The notes under the pieces were generated by a model. The model was not told the origin of the DNA. It was given only the letters and a program-made list of their open reading frames with translations, and did no database searches. Positions 52,048 through 61,831 of a stretch of DNA of 64,000 bases are shown here, in pieces. The translations under genes were made by a program, and so were the position numbers. The stretch comes from Brevibacterium sp. CCUG 69071. GTDB taxonomy: Bacteria > Actinomycetota > Actinomycetes > Actinomycetales > Brevibacteriaceae. How positions within the stretch are numbered: the stretch's first letter is position 1; each line of letters starts with the position of its first letter. The stretch spans positions 186,001-250,000 of the forward strand of contig NZ_PGFV01000002.1 of NCBI RefSeq assembly GCF_021023135.1, written 5' to 3'.

Positions 52048-52803
52048 GTGACCTCAAGCATCCTCACCGAGTCACACGACGGGATCATCACCGTCACGAT
52101 CAACCGCCCCGAGAGCCTCAATGCGCTGACCGCCGAATCGATCGCCGGACTCCGCGATGCCCTCGCGGCGGCCGGATCGGCCAGGGCGCTGATCCTCACC
52201 GGCAATGACCGGTCATTCAGCTCGGGTGCCGATCTGCAGGGAAGCGTGCAGGACGGAGGCCTCGGCCTCGACGAAGCCAACCGGGTCATCCGCTCTCTCA
52301 TCGATCTGCCGATTCCGACCATCGCCGCCGTCTCCGGTCCCGCGGCCGGCATCGGCTGCTCCCTGGCTCTGGCTTGCGACTACACCGTGATGAGCGAGGA
52401 GTCCTACCTCATGCTCGCCTTCACCAAGATCGGACTCATGCCCGACGGCGGAGCCACGGCTCTCGTTGCCGCCTCGGCGGGTCGTCACCGGGCGCTGAAG
52501 ATGGCGCTGACCGCGCAGAAGGTGTGGGCGCGGGAAGCCCTCGACTGGGGGCTGGCCAGCGAGGTCACCCCGGCCGGCACGCAGCTGACCCGAGCCCGAG
52601 AACTCGCCGGAGCGTGGGCGCAGGGTGCGCCCCTTGCGTTCGCCGCCTCGAAGGAGGCCATCAACCAGGCCACCCTGACCGAACTCGACGGAGCCTTCGA
52701 CCGGGAGCTCGACGGACAGACCCGCCTGCGCGCCTCGGCGGACTTCGCCGAAGGGGTCGCCGCCTTCATCGAGAAGCGCGGCCCGAAATTCACCGGTCGC
52801 TGA
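52048..52803 (+). CDS. Enoyl-CoA hydratase/isomerase (crotonase) family protein
   Basis: 251 residues. Crotonase fold: TINRPESLNALT, oxyanion-hole segments FSSGADLQG and VSGPAAGIGCSLALACD, and IGLMPDGGA. The two catalytic glutamates of classical hydratase are missing (Ser in GIGCSLA, Phe before TKIGL), while the Asp in IGLMPDGG matches the PaaG-like isomerase group, so isomerase activity is at least as likely. GTG start with GAGGAG upstream. Forms an acyl-CoA module with the downstream ligase. Confidence 0.88.
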   Translation: MTSSILTESHDGIITVTINRPESLNALTAESIAGLRDALAAAGSARALILTGNDRSFSSGADLQGSVQDGGLGLDEANRVIRSLIDLPIPTIAAVSGPAAGIGCSLALACDYTVMSEESYLMLAFTKIGLMPDGGATALVAASAGRHRALKMALTAQKVWAREALDWGLASEVTPAGTQLTRARELAGAWAQGAPLAFAASKEAINQATLTELDGAFDRELDGQTRLRASADFAEGVAAFIEKRGPKFTGR

Positions 52804-52970
52804 GCCGCGAAGTTTCTAATTGGTAACGGTGCCGCACGGAATGTGATCGTCGTCACCGATGCCGATAGTCTGGCACCACCAGCAATTCAGCCCCACAGCA
52901 ATTCGACCCCACGGACAACTGCCCCCACGAACCGCCGGCGCACACCGGCACCATGACCCAAAGGAGTCTC

Positions 52971-54602
52971 ATGCTCACAGGCATCCCGTCCACCCTCGGT
53001 GACAGCTACCAGCTCAACACCACGTCGATGATCCGTCACGCGGCCACGGTCTTCGGCGAATCGGAGGTCGTCTACCGTCGCTCCGACGGCTCGTGGGGTC
53101 GATCGAACTACGCGGATGAGTTCAAGCGCATGGCTCAGCTCGCCCACGGCCTCGACGAACTCGGAGTCGGCGCCGGCTCCATGGTCGGAGTCATCGACTG
53201 GAACTCCCGCCGCCATCTCGAGCTCTACTTCTCCGTCCCCGGCGTGGCCGCGACGATGCTCCAGCTCAACCTCCGTCTGGCACCCGAAGACCTCGCCTAC
53301 GTGGTCAGCCACTCGAAGTCGGACTGGATCTTCGTCGACGAATCGCTGCTCCACGTCGCCGAGGCGCTCGCCCCGAAGCTCGACGTCAAGGGCTGGGTCG
53401 TCATGACCGACAAGCGCCCGGCAGAGATCGAGACCTCGCTGGAGAACGTGGTCTTCTACGAGGACCTCATCGCCGACAAGCCCGAGACCTACGACTGGCC
53501 GGTCGTCGATGAGAAGACCGCGGCCTACGCCGGTTACACCACCGGCACCACCGGCCGTCCCAAGGGCGTCTATTACTCGCACCGGTCGATCTATCTGCAC
53601 ACGATGGGCGGACTGGCCGCGCTCAATGCCACCTTCGACGACTGCGTCATGCCGATCACCCCGATGTTCCACGTCCTGTCCTGGGGCTTCCCTCAGAACG
53701 CTGTGGCCGCCGGTGCGAAGCTCGTGCTGCCCGGCAAGTTCGCCGCCGAGGAGTTCGGCGCCATCGGTCAGGCCTTCATCGAGGAGGGAGTCACCCTGGC
53801 CAACGGTGCGCCGGCGATCTTCACTCCGATGCTGCAGATGATGAAGAACATGCCGACCCCGCCCGACCTCAGCGGTGTGCGGCTGGTCTCCGGATCCTCC
53901 GAGCCGCCGCTGTCGATGATGCGCGGGTTCAAGGAGATCACCGGCGCCGAGGTGATCCACGGCTACGGTGCCACCGAGACCACCCCGCTGGCCACGACCA
54001 ATTGGGCGCTCAAGCCCGGAATGGACCTGTCCGAGGACGAGAGGTGGGACCTCAAGCGCTATCAGGGGCTGCCGATCATCGGCGTCGAGGTCAAGGTCGT
54101 CGACCCTACGGGCGAGGAGATGCCGCGCGACGGGAAGTCTGTGGGTGAGATCGTCATGCGCGGTCCCTGGATCACCGAGTCTTACTACCAACAGCCCGAC
54201 AATGCCGACCGTTTCCTCGACGGCTGGTGGCGCTCGGGCGACGTCGGTGTCATCGACAAGCACGGCTACCTCAAGATCACCGACCGACTCAAGGACGTCA
54301 TCAAGTCCGGCGGTGAGTGGATCTCGTCGATCGACATGGAGAACGCGATGCTCGACAATCCCGACGTCAAGGAGGCCGCGGTCATCGGCGTCCCCGACGA
54401 GAAGTGGGATGAGCGTCCCGTCGCCTATGTCGTGGCCAACGACGGCGCCGAGGTGACCCGGCAGACGATCATCGACACGCTCGGTGAGCGTTTCGCCAAG
54501 TGGCAGATGCCCGACGAGGTCAATGTCGTCGCCGAGCTGCCGCGCACCTCGGTGGGCAAGCTCGACAAGAAGCTGCTGCGCAAGGAGTGGGAAGCGAAGT
54601 GA
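52971..54602 (+). CDS. Fatty-acyl-CoA synthetase (AMP-binding, FadD/AlkK type)
   Basis: 543 residues. P-loop [18 protein letters not shown] (about 190-207), [10 protein letters not shown] (about 331), and the hinge/A10 region [46 protein letters not shown] with the adenylation lysine. Activates a medium or long-chain acid to its CoA ester with ATP. ATG 52971 is chosen since AAAGGAG lies 5-6 nt upstream; ATG 52953 is in frame but lacks one. Confidence 0.94.
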   Translation: MLTGIPSTLGDSYQLNTTSMIRHAATVFGESEVVYRRSDGSWGRSNYADEFKRMAQLAHGLDELGVGAGSMVGVIDWNSRRHLELYFSVPGVAATMLQLNLRLAPEDLAYVVSHSKSDWIFVDESLLHVAEALAPKLDVKGWVVMTDKRPAEIETSLENVVFYEDLIADKPETYDWPVVDEKTAAYAGYTTGTTGRPKGVYYSHRSIYLHTMGGLAALNATFDDCVMPITPMFHVLSWGFPQNAVAAGAKLVLPGKFAAEEFGAIGQAFIEEGVTLANGAPAIFTPMLQMMKNMPTPPDLSGVRLVSGSSEPPLSMMRGFKEITGAEVIHGYGATETTPLATTNWALKPGMDLSEDERWDLKRYQGLPIIGVEVKVVDPTGEEMPRDGKSVGEIVMRGPWITESYYQQPDNADRFLDGWWRSGDVGVIDKHGYLKITDRLKDVIKSGGEWISSIDMENAMLDNPDVKEAAVIGVPDEKWDERPVAYVVANDGAEVTRQTIIDTLGERFAKWQMPDEVNVVAELPRTSVGKLDKKLLRKEWEAK

Positions 54603-54785
54603 GCTGAGCGCGGTCTGACCTCCTCTCGGCGGTCGGACCGTGCCGTTCAGCGGCTCCCCGGACCGCGGTCGGCGATTCCACGGACCGGGCCGCTCAGCGG
54701 TCGGTCCCCGTCTTTCAGCGGTTTGCCGGGGAATCCGCAGTACCGAACCATTCGCTTTGGTAATTGAAACTTCTACGATGGTGAG

Positions 54786-55526
54786 ATGACGAACTCGCCG
54801 AAAGCTCGCCGCCCATTCCTCGCCCGCCCTCTGACCTGGATACTCGCCGTCGTCATCGTCGTCGTGCTGGTGGTCGGCGTTCTCGTGGGCACGAGGATGT
54901 ACGCCGCCTCGGAGAACTCTGCTGCCCCCGAAGCGTTCTCCGATCAGATCGAGAGCGCTGGTGCTGACGGGTCGGATGGAGCCGACGGATCTGACGGTGC
55001 CGGGGGAGCGGTCGCCGGCGAATGGACGATCGGCGAGGGTTCGGAAGCCGGCTACCGCGTCGACGAGGTCCTCAACGGTGACGACGTCACCGTCGTCGGG
55101 CGGACCGAGGGCGTCACGGGATCGGTGACCATCGACGGCACGGAGCTGAGCGCCGGTGCCGTCACGGTCGATCTGAGCACCGTGGCCACCGACAACGATC
55201 GGAGGGACGGCTACTTCTCGTCGCAGGCCATCGACACGAGTGAACACCCCGACGCGACCTTCACGCTCAAGGAGCCGGTCGATCTCTCCGCGCTCGCCGA
55301 CTCCGGTACCGCCGAGGTGCAGCTGCCAGGAACCCTCGAGATCAACGGAAGCAGCAACGATGTCACCGCGAATGTGAAAGCGACGCGGACGGACGACCGG
55401 CTGGGAGTCACCGGATCGATCGATGTCACCTGGTCCGACTACGGCGTCGAGGCGCCCGACCTCGGTTTCGTCTCGGTCGAGGACGCCGGGCAGGTCGAAT
55501 TCTCACTGGTACTCACCGCCGACTGA
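54786..55526 (+). CDS. YceI-family protein with N-terminal membrane anchor
   Basis: 246 residues. One membrane helix (WILAVVIVVVLVVGVLVGT, about 18-36), a Gly/Ser/Asp linker (about 55-75), then the YceI lipocalin-like domain with DNDRRDGYFSSQAIDTSEHPDATF (about 137-160), typical of polyisoprenoid-binding YceI proteins. TTCGCT-17-TACGAT upstream ends 6 nt before the ATG; probably leaderless. Extracytoplasmic lipid or isoprenoid binding is likely. Confidence 0.88.
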   Translation: MTNSPKARRPFLARPLTWILAVVIVVVLVVGVLVGTRMYAASENSAAPEAFSDQIESAGADGSDGADGSDGAGGAVAGEWTIGEGSEAGYRVDEVLNGDDVTVVGRTEGVTGSVTIDGTELSAGAVTVDLSTVATDNDRRDGYFSSQAIDTSEHPDATFTLKEPVDLSALADSGTAEVQLPGTLEINGSSNDVTANVKATRTDDRLGVTGSIDVTWSDYGVEAPDLGFVSVEDAGQVEFSLVLTAD

Positions 55527-55615
55527 GCGCTGAAATATGGCACTGACCGCCAGCTGACGCCGACCGACGCCGACCGCCGCCTGACGGGCCCCGCAGGCCG
55601 GCTCCCTTCGCCGCC

Positions 55616-56479
55616 TCAGGGATGGTGGAGCAGGTAGGTCCCGCCCTTGAGGCAGGTGTCGACGACCCAGCCGTCGGCAACCAGCCCGCCCAATGCCGCG
55701 CGCAGGGCCAGACGCCACCGGGTGGCCAGACCGGCATCATGGCCGCGCAGCGTCTCGATGTCGGAGGGGAAGTCGAGGGAGACGAGCGTGGCTTCCTTCG
55801 GCACCTCGCTGACCAGGGGCTCCCCATCCTCATCGGCGCGCAGGCAGGCGAAGGCCGAACCCGGGTCGACGCTGGGCACCCGGGCCGGGCGGTCGAGCGG
55901 CCAGGACACCATCATCCGATCGCTGGCCTGACCGGAGTTGACGCCGTCGCGCATCTGTCCGTAGAAGTCCTCGAGGTATTCGACCATCCCGACACCGAGG
56001 CGCTGGAAGTTGAAATAGGCATTGCGCGCGACCAGCGGATCGAAAGTCCAGGTCATCTCCGTGATCCCGAGGTTGAGGCACCACAGCCTCTGATGCAGCT
56101 TCATCGCCGACCCGGCTCCGCGCCCGATGGCCTCGTGCCTGACCCCGGCGATGTGCGAATGCATGACCGTGCCCAGAGGCTGACCGAAGAAGCCGATCGT
56201 CACGCCGATCATCTCATCGGGTTCGCCGACCCGGTAGGCCGCCGAGACATAGTTGCCCGCATGGGTGAAGGCGACGATCAGCCCGGGTTCGAACACGGTC
56301 GAGCCGGTCTCATCCACACTCCACACCTCATCGAGGAGCAGCGAGGCCTCGGCAGCCTCGGCGGCGGTGCGGATCTCCCGGACCTCGATCCCTGCGGTCT
56401 CGGCCGCGGCCGCGTACTCGTCCTCGGCCAGGGCGATGATCTCTGAGTCGACTGTTCTCAAACCTTCTCGCGCGCTCAT
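55616..56479 (-). CDS. Predicted GNAT-superfamily acetyltransferase (COG3375-like)
   Basis: 287 residues from ATG 56479; ATG 56488 is an alternative. Segments LLLDEVWSVDETGSTVFEPGLIVAFTHAGNYVSAAYR and HSHIAGVRHEAIGRGAGSAMKLHQR, then TFDPLVARNAYFNFQRLGV, match the COG3375 group as I recall it. Substrate unknown. Confidence 0.75.
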   Translation of the reverse strand: MSAREGLRTVDSEIIALAEDEYAAAAETAGIEVREIRTAAEAAEASLLLDEVWSVDETGSTVFEPGLIVAFTHAGNYVSAAYRVGEPDEMIGVTIGFFGQPLGTVMHSHIAGVRHEAIGRGAGSAMKLHQRLWCLNLGITEMTWTFDPLVARNAYFNFQRLGVGMVEYLEDFYGQMRDGVNSGQASDRMMVSWPLDRPARVPSVDPGSAFACLRADEDGEPLVSEVPKEATLVSLDFPSDIETLRGHDAGLATRWRLALRAALGGLVADGWVVDTCLKGGTYLLHHP

Positions 56480-56595
56480 GTAGGACATTGTGCCACCGAA
56501 GCGCGGAACCGATGGTTGAGACCCGGCATCATTTTCCGCTGTGCCTGACCGAGCTGACCTGCACGGGGAGGCCGCGACAGGACTAACCTGGACGC

Positions 56596-57540
56596 ATGAG
56601 CTCATCAGTCGCAGTCATCGGCGCCGGGACCATCGGCCGCTCCTTCGCCTTCCTCTTCGCCCGCTCCGGGCATTCGGTGCGCGTCTTCGATCCCCGGGAT
56701 GACCTCGCCGAGGTGGTCACCGCCCTCCAAGCCGAGGTCAGCGCCGATGCCGCCGCCCAGGACATGGTCGCCGCGGAGATCGGATCGATCGAGATCGCCG
56801 AGACCGTTGAAGCGGCCGTCGCCGAGGCAGTCTTTGTGCAGGAATCCGGTCCCGAGGATCCCGAATCCAAACCCGCGCTGTTCGCCCGGATCGCCGCGGC
56901 CGCACCCGCCGAAGCGGTGCTCGCCACCTCCTCGTCGACGATTCCCGCCTCCCTCATCGCAGAACGGCTGCCCGCCGCGGCGGCCGCCCGGGTCCTCGTC
57001 GGTCATCCCTTCAACCCGCCGCACCTCATGCCGCTCGTCGAGGTCGTCCCTTCACCGACGACGAGCAGCGAGACCGTGGATAGGGCGCTCGAGTTCTACC
57101 GCTCCTGCGGCCGTGAACCCGTGGTGCTGCGCCGGGAGGTGCGCGGCTTCGTCGGCAATCGGCTGCAGAACGCACTGATGAAGGAAGCGATCTCCTTGGT
57201 CCAGAACGGAGTCGTCACCGCCGCGGATCTCGATGCGGTGATGAAGAATTCGCTGGGCCTGCGGTGGTCAGCCATCGGCCAGTTCGAAGGGATGCACCTC
57301 GGCGGGGGAGAGGCGGGGATCCGCGGATTCATGGACCATATCGGCCCCTCGTTCGCGGCGATCGAGGATCTGCCGGTCGACGTCGACCCATCAGCCATGG
57401 GCGAGGTCTTCGCCCAGGTTGAGCAGGCCTACGGTCCGCATCCGACCCCCGCGGCGGCCGCGGAGCGCGACCGGGTCCAGCGTGCCGTGCTCGAGGCGCG
57501 CAGACAGTCCGACGCACGCAGTCAGGGAAGTGCCGGCTAG
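56596..57540 (+). CDS. 3-hydroxyacyl-CoA dehydrogenase family protein
   Basis: 314 residues. NAD-binding VAVIGAGTIGRSFAFLFARSGH; catalytic-domain signature GHPFNPPHLMPLVEVVPS with the His-Glu pair, then REVRGFVGNRLQNALMKEAISLV. The length and single-domain form resemble carnitine- or gulonate-type dehydrogenases as much as FadB-type enzymes. Oxidises a 3-hydroxy acid or its CoA ester. Confidence 0.88.
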   Translation: MSSSVAVIGAGTIGRSFAFLFARSGHSVRVFDPRDDLAEVVTALQAEVSADAAAQDMVAAEIGSIEIAETVEAAVAEAVFVQESGPEDPESKPALFARIAAAAPAEAVLATSSSTIPASLIAERLPAAAAARVLVGHPFNPPHLMPLVEVVPSPTTSSETVDRALEFYRSCGREPVVLRREVRGFVGNRLQNALMKEAISLVQNGVVTAADLDAVMKNSLGLRWSAIGQFEGMHLGGGEAGIRGFMDHIGPSFAAIEDLPVDVDPSAMGEVFAQVEQAYGPHPTPAAAAERDRVQRAVLEARRQSDARSQGSAG

Positions 57541-57613
57541 TCAGGCGCGCGCCGGCTAGGGAGGCCAGGAACCACCGGTTAGGGAGGCCGGGGGTCACCG
57601 GCTAAGGAGGCCG
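57532..57613. repeat. Degenerate 19-23 bp repeat behind the 3-hydroxyacyl-CoA dehydrogenase gene
   Basis: GCCGGCTAG, whose TAG is the stop codon at 57538, recurs at 57551 and, changed, as ACCGGTTAG near 57574 and ACCGGCTAA near 57597, each later copy followed by GGGAGGCC or GGAGGCC. The array fills the gap to the convergent SnoaL-like gene. Confidence 0.75.
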
Positions 57614-57618
57614 TGCGC

Positions 57619-57972
57619 CTACACGGCCGCCTGGTAGAAGTACGTGGTGCGCTCGGCGATGAGCCCCTCGGTGTCGAAGAGGAAGAAGTCCGCGAAGCCC
57701 ACCGAGGTCTCCGTTCCGTCCTTGAGTCGACCGGTGAACACGCCGCGGCTCGATGCCCGGTCGCCCTCGACGAGGACTTCGTTCAGCGCATGCGCACCGG
57801 TCTCGATGACGCGCTCGCCGTGGTAGAAGTCGGTGATCTGGAGGCCGACCATCGTCGGGTATCCCGGACGGTCGTAGCTGGCGTCGGCGGCGAACAGCGC
57901 CGAGGTGGCATCCGCATCCCCGGCATCGACGGTGGTGTAGTAGCGCTTCACGAGTTCAGTCACTGTGGCCAT
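57619..57972 (-). CDS. SnoaL-like/NTF2-fold protein
   Basis: 117 residues, alpha-plus-beta barrel pattern: VTELVKRYYTTVDAGDADATSALFAADASYDRPGYPTMVGLQ, then FYHGERVIETGAHALNEVLVEGDRASSRGVFTG. Ketosteroid-isomerase-like fold; enzyme or binding role unknown. ATG 57972 or GTG 57978. Confidence 0.82.
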   Translation of the reverse strand: MATVTELVKRYYTTVDAGDADATSALFAADASYDRPGYPTMVGLQITDFYHGERVIETGAHALNEVLVEGDRASSRGVFTGRLKDGTETSVGFADFFLFDTEGLIAERTTYFYQAAV

Positions 57973-58003
57973 GGTCACACGGTAGCAGTGGTTCCTGCCC
58001 TCG

Positions 58004-58681
58004 TCATCGCGCGAGCACCTCGGTGATGGTGCCTTGGTGCAGGCGGATCACCTGATCCGCAACCGCGGCCTGGGCTTCGTCATGGGTGGCCAGCACGATC
58101 GTCGTCCCCGCCGAACGCGCACCGTCGATCGCCCGGCCGATGAGGCCCACGGCCTCGGCATCGACCCCGGCCAGGGGTTCGTCGAGGAGAAGCAGCGGTG
58201 CCCGCTGCGCCAGACCCTGGGCGACCAGGGTGCGCTGGCGCTGTCCGCCCGAGAGGTCGCCGAGGCGGCGCTCGGTGAGATCGGCGATGTGCAGCTGGGT
58301 GAGGCAGCCATCAACGATCTGTCGATCCGCAGCATCGAGTCGGCCGAAGAGGCCCGTCTTCGCCCAGCGCCCCATGGTGACGGTCTCTCCGACGGTGATC
58401 GGCAGCTGATCGGAAGCGCTGCTGTGCTGCGGGACGAACGCGACGTCCTCCGGCGCCCCGGTGATCGTGCCTGCGCTGAGGGTGTGCAGGCCGGCCAGGG
58501 CCATGAGCACCGTGGACTTGCCGGATCCGTTGTGACCGACGAGCGCGGTGACTTCTCCTGCCGGGATGATCAGGTCGATGCCCTTGACGGCGAGGTGTCT
58601 GCCGTAATGGCAGTCGAGGCCGATGACCGTGATCGATTCCGGCGGGCTGGGCGAAGGTGGGGGTGAGTGTCGATTGTCCAT
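58004..58681 (-). CDS. aztA: Zinc ABC transporter ATP-binding protein AztA
   Basis: 225 residues. Walker A GHNGSGKST (49-57), signature LSGGQRQR, Walker B LLLLDEPLAGVDAE, His switch ATHDEAQA. Powers zinc import with AztB and AztC. A Pro-rich 15-residue N-terminal extension precedes the domain. Transcribed away from aztB with only 30 bp between, across a Zur-like palindrome; I would expect aztA in the same direction as aztB. Confidence 0.88.
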   Translation of the reverse strand: MDNRHSPPPSPSPPESITVIGLDCHYGRHLAVKGIDLIIPAGEVTALVGHNGSGKSTVLMALAGLHTLSAGTITGAPEDVAFVPQHSSASDQLPITVGETVTMGRWAKTGLFGRLDAADRQIVDGCLTQLHIADLTERRLGDLSGGQRQRTLVAQGLAQRAPLLLLDEPLAGVDAEAVGLIGRAIDGARSAGTTIVLATHDEAQAAVADQVIRLHQGTITEVLAR

Positions 58682-58688
58682 AAAGTAA

Positions 58689-58703
58689 TGATAATGACTA
58701 TCA
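58689..58703. promoter_or_regulatory. Zur-like box between aztA and aztB
   Basis: TGATAATGACTATCA, an almost perfect palindrome resembling Zur operators (TGATAATGATTATCA-like), occupies the middle of the 30-bp divergent gap. One bound Zur dimer could silence both genes. Confidence 0.7.
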
Positions 58704-58711
58704 TCAACTAA

Positions 58712-59542
58712 ATGGAATTCCTCATCGCCCCTTTCGAGGTCTCATTCGTCCTCCGTGCTCTCATTGCCGGAATGCTCGCGGCCGTCCTCTGCGGCTGCAT
58801 CGGCACCTGGGTGGTGCTGCGCGGTCTCGCCTTCTTCGGGGATGCGATGTCCCATGGCATGCTGCCCGGGGTTGCGGTCGCCGCCCTGCTCGGCGGTCAT
58901 CTGATGGTCGGCGCCGCACTCAGCGCCCTGCTCATGGCTGCCGGGATCACCTGGGTCGCCCGCGAGTCGAAGCTGTCCCAGGACGTGAGCATCGGTCTGC
59001 TCTTCGTCGGCATGCTCGCCTCGGGCGTCGTCATCGTCTCTCACTCGCAGTCCTTCGCCGTCGACCTCACCGGCTTCCTGTTCGGGGATATCCTCGGCGT
59101 CCGCTGGGTCGACCTGGTGATCCTCGCGGCGGCGACCGGCCTCGGCGTGCTCGCCTGCGTCCTGCTGCGTCGGCCCTTCCTGGCGCTCGCCTTCGATGAG
59201 CGCAAGGCCGCCACTCTGGGGATGCGGCCCGGCTGGGCGCATATCGCGATGCTCGTCCTCACGGCGCTGGCCGTGGTCGCCTCGTTCCAGGTCGTCGGCA
59301 CCCTGCTCGTGTTCGGGTTGCTCATCGGCCCGCCTGCCACGGCCTTCCTGCTGTTCGCCCGCGTCGGGACGATGATGATCGCCGCCGCCGTCCTCGGCGG
59401 GTTCGCGACTTATGCGGGCCTGCTGGTCAGCTGGTATGCGGAGACTTCGGCCGGGGCGACGATCGCGCTCATTGCGGTCGCCGTCTTCTTTCTTGCCCTG
59501 GTCGCCAAGCGACTCGGCAATGCGCTAGTATCGTCGAGGTAA
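58712..59542 (+). CDS. aztB: Zinc ABC transporter permease AztB
   Basis: 276 residues with about eight membrane segments of the ZnuB/MntB type. LRGLAFFGDAMSHGMLPGVAVA near the start and FQVVGTLLVFGLLIGPPATAFLL are the family hallmarks. No ribosome site; the start is within 10 bp of the Zur box, so the mRNA is probably leaderless. Its stop overlaps the region of the second Zur-like box. Confidence 0.9.
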   Translation: MEFLIAPFEVSFVLRALIAGMLAAVLCGCIGTWVVLRGLAFFGDAMSHGMLPGVAVAALLGGHLMVGAALSALLMAAGITWVARESKLSQDVSIGLLFVGMLASGVVIVSHSQSFAVDLTGFLFGDILGVRWVDLVILAAATGLGVLACVLLRRPFLALAFDERKAATLGMRPGWAHIAMLVLTALAVVASFQVVGTLLVFGLLIGPPATAFLLFARVGTMMIAAAVLGGFATYAGLLVSWYAETSAGATIALIAVAVFFLALVAKRLGNALVSSR

Positions 59543-59557
59543 TGAGAATGAATATCA
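59543..59557. promoter_or_regulatory. Second Zur-like box, upstream of aztD
   Basis: TGAGAATGAATATCA shares 12 of 15 bases with the box at 58689 and directly follows the aztB stop codon, 14 bp before the first aztD. It suggests a separate zinc-controlled promoter for aztD-aztC-aztD. Confidence 0.6.
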
Positions 59558-59570
59558 CTAGGAAGTCTTC

Positions 59571-60833
59571 ATGAAGAACTCCACAAACCACAACGCCGTG
59601 AGAACCAGAACTGTCGCCGCCGTCGCAGCGCTCGGTGCCGCCGCCCTGCTTGCCGGCTGCCAGTCCGCGAGCTCAGAGTCTGCAAGCCCAGAGGCCGCAG
59701 AGGCCACGTCCTCGGCCCCGCACGGCTATGTCGAAGGAGCCGAGGAGGCCAGCGAACCGCAGCTGCGCCTGTCCGTCTCCGACTCGGAGACCGGCGCGGT
59801 GACGATCCTCGACCTGCTCAGCGAGGAGACCGTGCTCGAAGTCCCGGCCTCTGCCGAGACCACTCTGGCCGGAGCCGATGCCCGCTACCTCTACCTCGGC
59901 GACGCCGAAGCCGGCACCGTGACCCCCGTGGACACGGGAGTCTGGACCGTCGACCACGGCGACCACAAGCACTTCTATCGGGCAGCACCCACGACACTCG
60001 AGACCATCAGCGGCACCGACCCCGGCCACATCGTCTCCGCAGGCACCGAGCTCGCCGTCTTCTTCGACGGGGACGGCCGGGCGAAGCTCATCGACCGCAG
60101 CGGACTCGGCGATGGCACGGTCAATCAGCTCGGCACCATACGGCCCGGGGCCCACCATGGTGTGGCCGTGCCGTTCGAGGACCACCTGATCTCGACGCTG
60201 CCCGGCGAATCGGCCGAGGACCTGCCCTCGACGCTCGCCGCCTTTGACGAGCACGGCACGTCCGCCCCCATCGACGAGACCTGCGAGGAGATCCACGGCA
60301 CCGGGGTGACCCGCGAAGGCCCGGCCTTCGCCTGCACCGAGGGCCTGATCACGGTCGATGAGGACTTCGACGCCGAACTCGTGGACTACCCGAAAGAGGC
60401 CGCGGACTCCCGCGCCTGGTCGCTCGAGGCCGGCCGCGATCTCCTCGCCGCCCCCTTCGACGAGCAGGGCATCGGCCTCTTCGATGCGAAGTCCGGAAAG
60501 TGGGACCACATCGACACCGCCGCCGAGGTGATCGCCGCCGCGGTCGCCGGAGACGACTCCGCAGTGGTCGCCCTCGACGCCGAAGGCACCGCCTATGCGA
60601 TCGACCCGGACACCGGTGAGGTCGAGACGAAGGACAACCTCGTCGAGGTTCCGAACACCGAGAACCAAGGCCACGGAACCGGTCCCGATGTCGTCGTCGA
60701 CCGGGAGCGCACCTACGTCAGCGACCCGAACACCGGCACGGTCCTCGAACTCGATCAGGCCGATGGACTGCGGCAGGCGCGCAGCTTCGACGTCGGCGGA
60801 ACCCCGGCCGCGCTTGCGGTCACCGGCCGATGA
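59571..60833 (+). CDS. aztD: Zinc metallochaperone AztD, copy 1 (lipoprotein)
   Basis: 420 residues. Lipoprotein signal with lipobox LLAGC (Cys about 27), then a beta-propeller-like chain of ~40-residue repeats. The His cluster VDHGDHKHFYRAAP (about 122-135) and GAHHGVAVPF (about 192) are candidate zinc sites shared with copy 2. AGGAAG before the ATG. AztD passes zinc to the receptor AztC, whose gene overlaps this one by ATGA. Confidence 0.87.
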   Translation: MKNSTNHNAVRTRTVAAVAALGAAALLAGCQSASSESASPEAAEATSSAPHGYVEGAEEASEPQLRLSVSDSETGAVTILDLLSEETVLEVPASAETTLAGADARYLYLGDAEAGTVTPVDTGVWTVDHGDHKHFYRAAPTTLETISGTDPGHIVSAGTELAVFFDGDGRAKLIDRSGLGDGTVNQLGTIRPGAHHGVAVPFEDHLISTLPGESAEDLPSTLAAFDEHGTSAPIDETCEEIHGTGVTREGPAFACTEGLITVDEDFDAELVDYPKEAADSRAWSLEAGRDLLAAPFDEQGIGLFDAKSGKWDHIDTAAEVIAAAVAGDDSAVVALDAEGTAYAIDPDTGEVETKDNLVEVPNTENQGHGTGPDVVVDRERTYVSDPNTGTVLELDQADGLRQARSFDVGGTPAALAVTGR

Positions 60834-61780
60834 CCGTCGGCACCGGGCGACACCGGCGGAAGCGGTCCGCGCCCATCATCGCCGCCGTGCTCACCCTCGG
60901 AACGGCAGCGACGGTCACCGCCTGCTCGCCGGGGGAGGAGACTGCGCGCATCGTCGTGACGACGAACATCCTCGGCGATGTGGTGCGAAATGTCGTCGGC
61001 GAATCCGCCGAGGTGACGGTGCTGATGAAGCCCAACGCGGACCCGCACTCCTTCGGGATCTCCGCGCAGGAAGCTGGGGCGATGGAGTCCGCGGATCTCA
61101 TCGTCGCCAACGGACTCGGGCTCGAGGAGGGGCTGCGCGCGAACCTCGACAACGCCCGCAGCGAAGGGGTCGCCGTCCTCGAGGTCGGTGAGCACATCGA
61201 CCCGCTCGAGTACACGGGCGGGGAGAGCTCGGGTCAGGCCGATCCGCACTTCTGGACGGATCCGGCGCGGATGGTCGCGGCCGTCGACGTCATCGAGGAC
61301 ACCCTCGCCGATCAGGTCGAGACCGGGGTCGCCGAGGCGGTCGCAGGCTCGGCCGAGACCTACCGTGACCGGCTCGAGGACCTCGATTCCGAGATCGCGG
61401 ACATCGCGGAGGCGATCCCGGCCGAGAGGCGGAAGCTCGTGACCAACCATCACGTGTTCGGCTACTTCGCCGAGCGCTTCGACTTCGAGGTCATCGGAGC
61501 GGTGCTCCCGAGCGGGACCACGCTCGCCTCGCCCTCGGCCGCCGACCTCGAGGAGCTCGCCCGCACGGTCGAGGAGGCCGGTGTGCCGACGATCTTCGCC
61601 GACTCTTCCCAACCGCAGAAACTCGCCGAGGCGCTCTCCGGTGAGGTCGACACCGAGGTCGAGGTGGTGCCCCTGTTCTCGGAATCGCTGACCGAGGCCG
61701 AGGGAGATGCCGCCACCTACATCGACATGCAGAGATCCAACGCCGAGGCCATCGCCGCGGGACTGAACCCGGCGAACTGA
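60830..61780 (+). CDS. aztC: Zinc ABC transporter substrate-binding protein AztC (lipoprotein)
   Basis: 316 residues, cluster A-I metal receptor. Lipobox TVTAC (Cys about 34). Metal ligands recognisable: His in MKPNADPHSF, His in QADPHFWTDP, His in VTNHHVFGYF and Asp in TIFADSSQPQ, the ZnuA/AztC arrangement. The long His-rich loop of ZnuA is absent, which fits dependence on an AztD chaperone. Starts inside the aztD stop codon. Confidence 0.9.
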   Translation: MTVGTGRHRRKRSAPIIAAVLTLGTAATVTACSPGEETARIVVTTNILGDVVRNVVGESAEVTVLMKPNADPHSFGISAQEAGAMESADLIVANGLGLEEGLRANLDNARSEGVAVLEVGEHIDPLEYTGGESSGQADPHFWTDPARMVAAVDVIEDTLADQVETGVAEAVAGSAETYRDRLEDLDSEIADIAEAIPAERRKLVTNHHVFGYFAERFDFEVIGAVLPSGTTLASPSAADLEELARTVEEAGVPTIFADSSQPQKLAEALSGEVDTEVEVVPLFSESLTEAEGDAATYIDMQRSNAEAIAAGLNPAN

Positions 61781-61831
61781 CGCCACGACAACCACCACAC
61801 GAGAACCACCACAGAGAAGAAGAGAGAAGAG

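Noticed and set aside
52887..55247. 786-codon antisense open frame over the acyl-CoA ligase and YceI genes
   Set aside because: Both sense genes have full family motifs and ribosome sites; the antisense translation has no recognisable fold.
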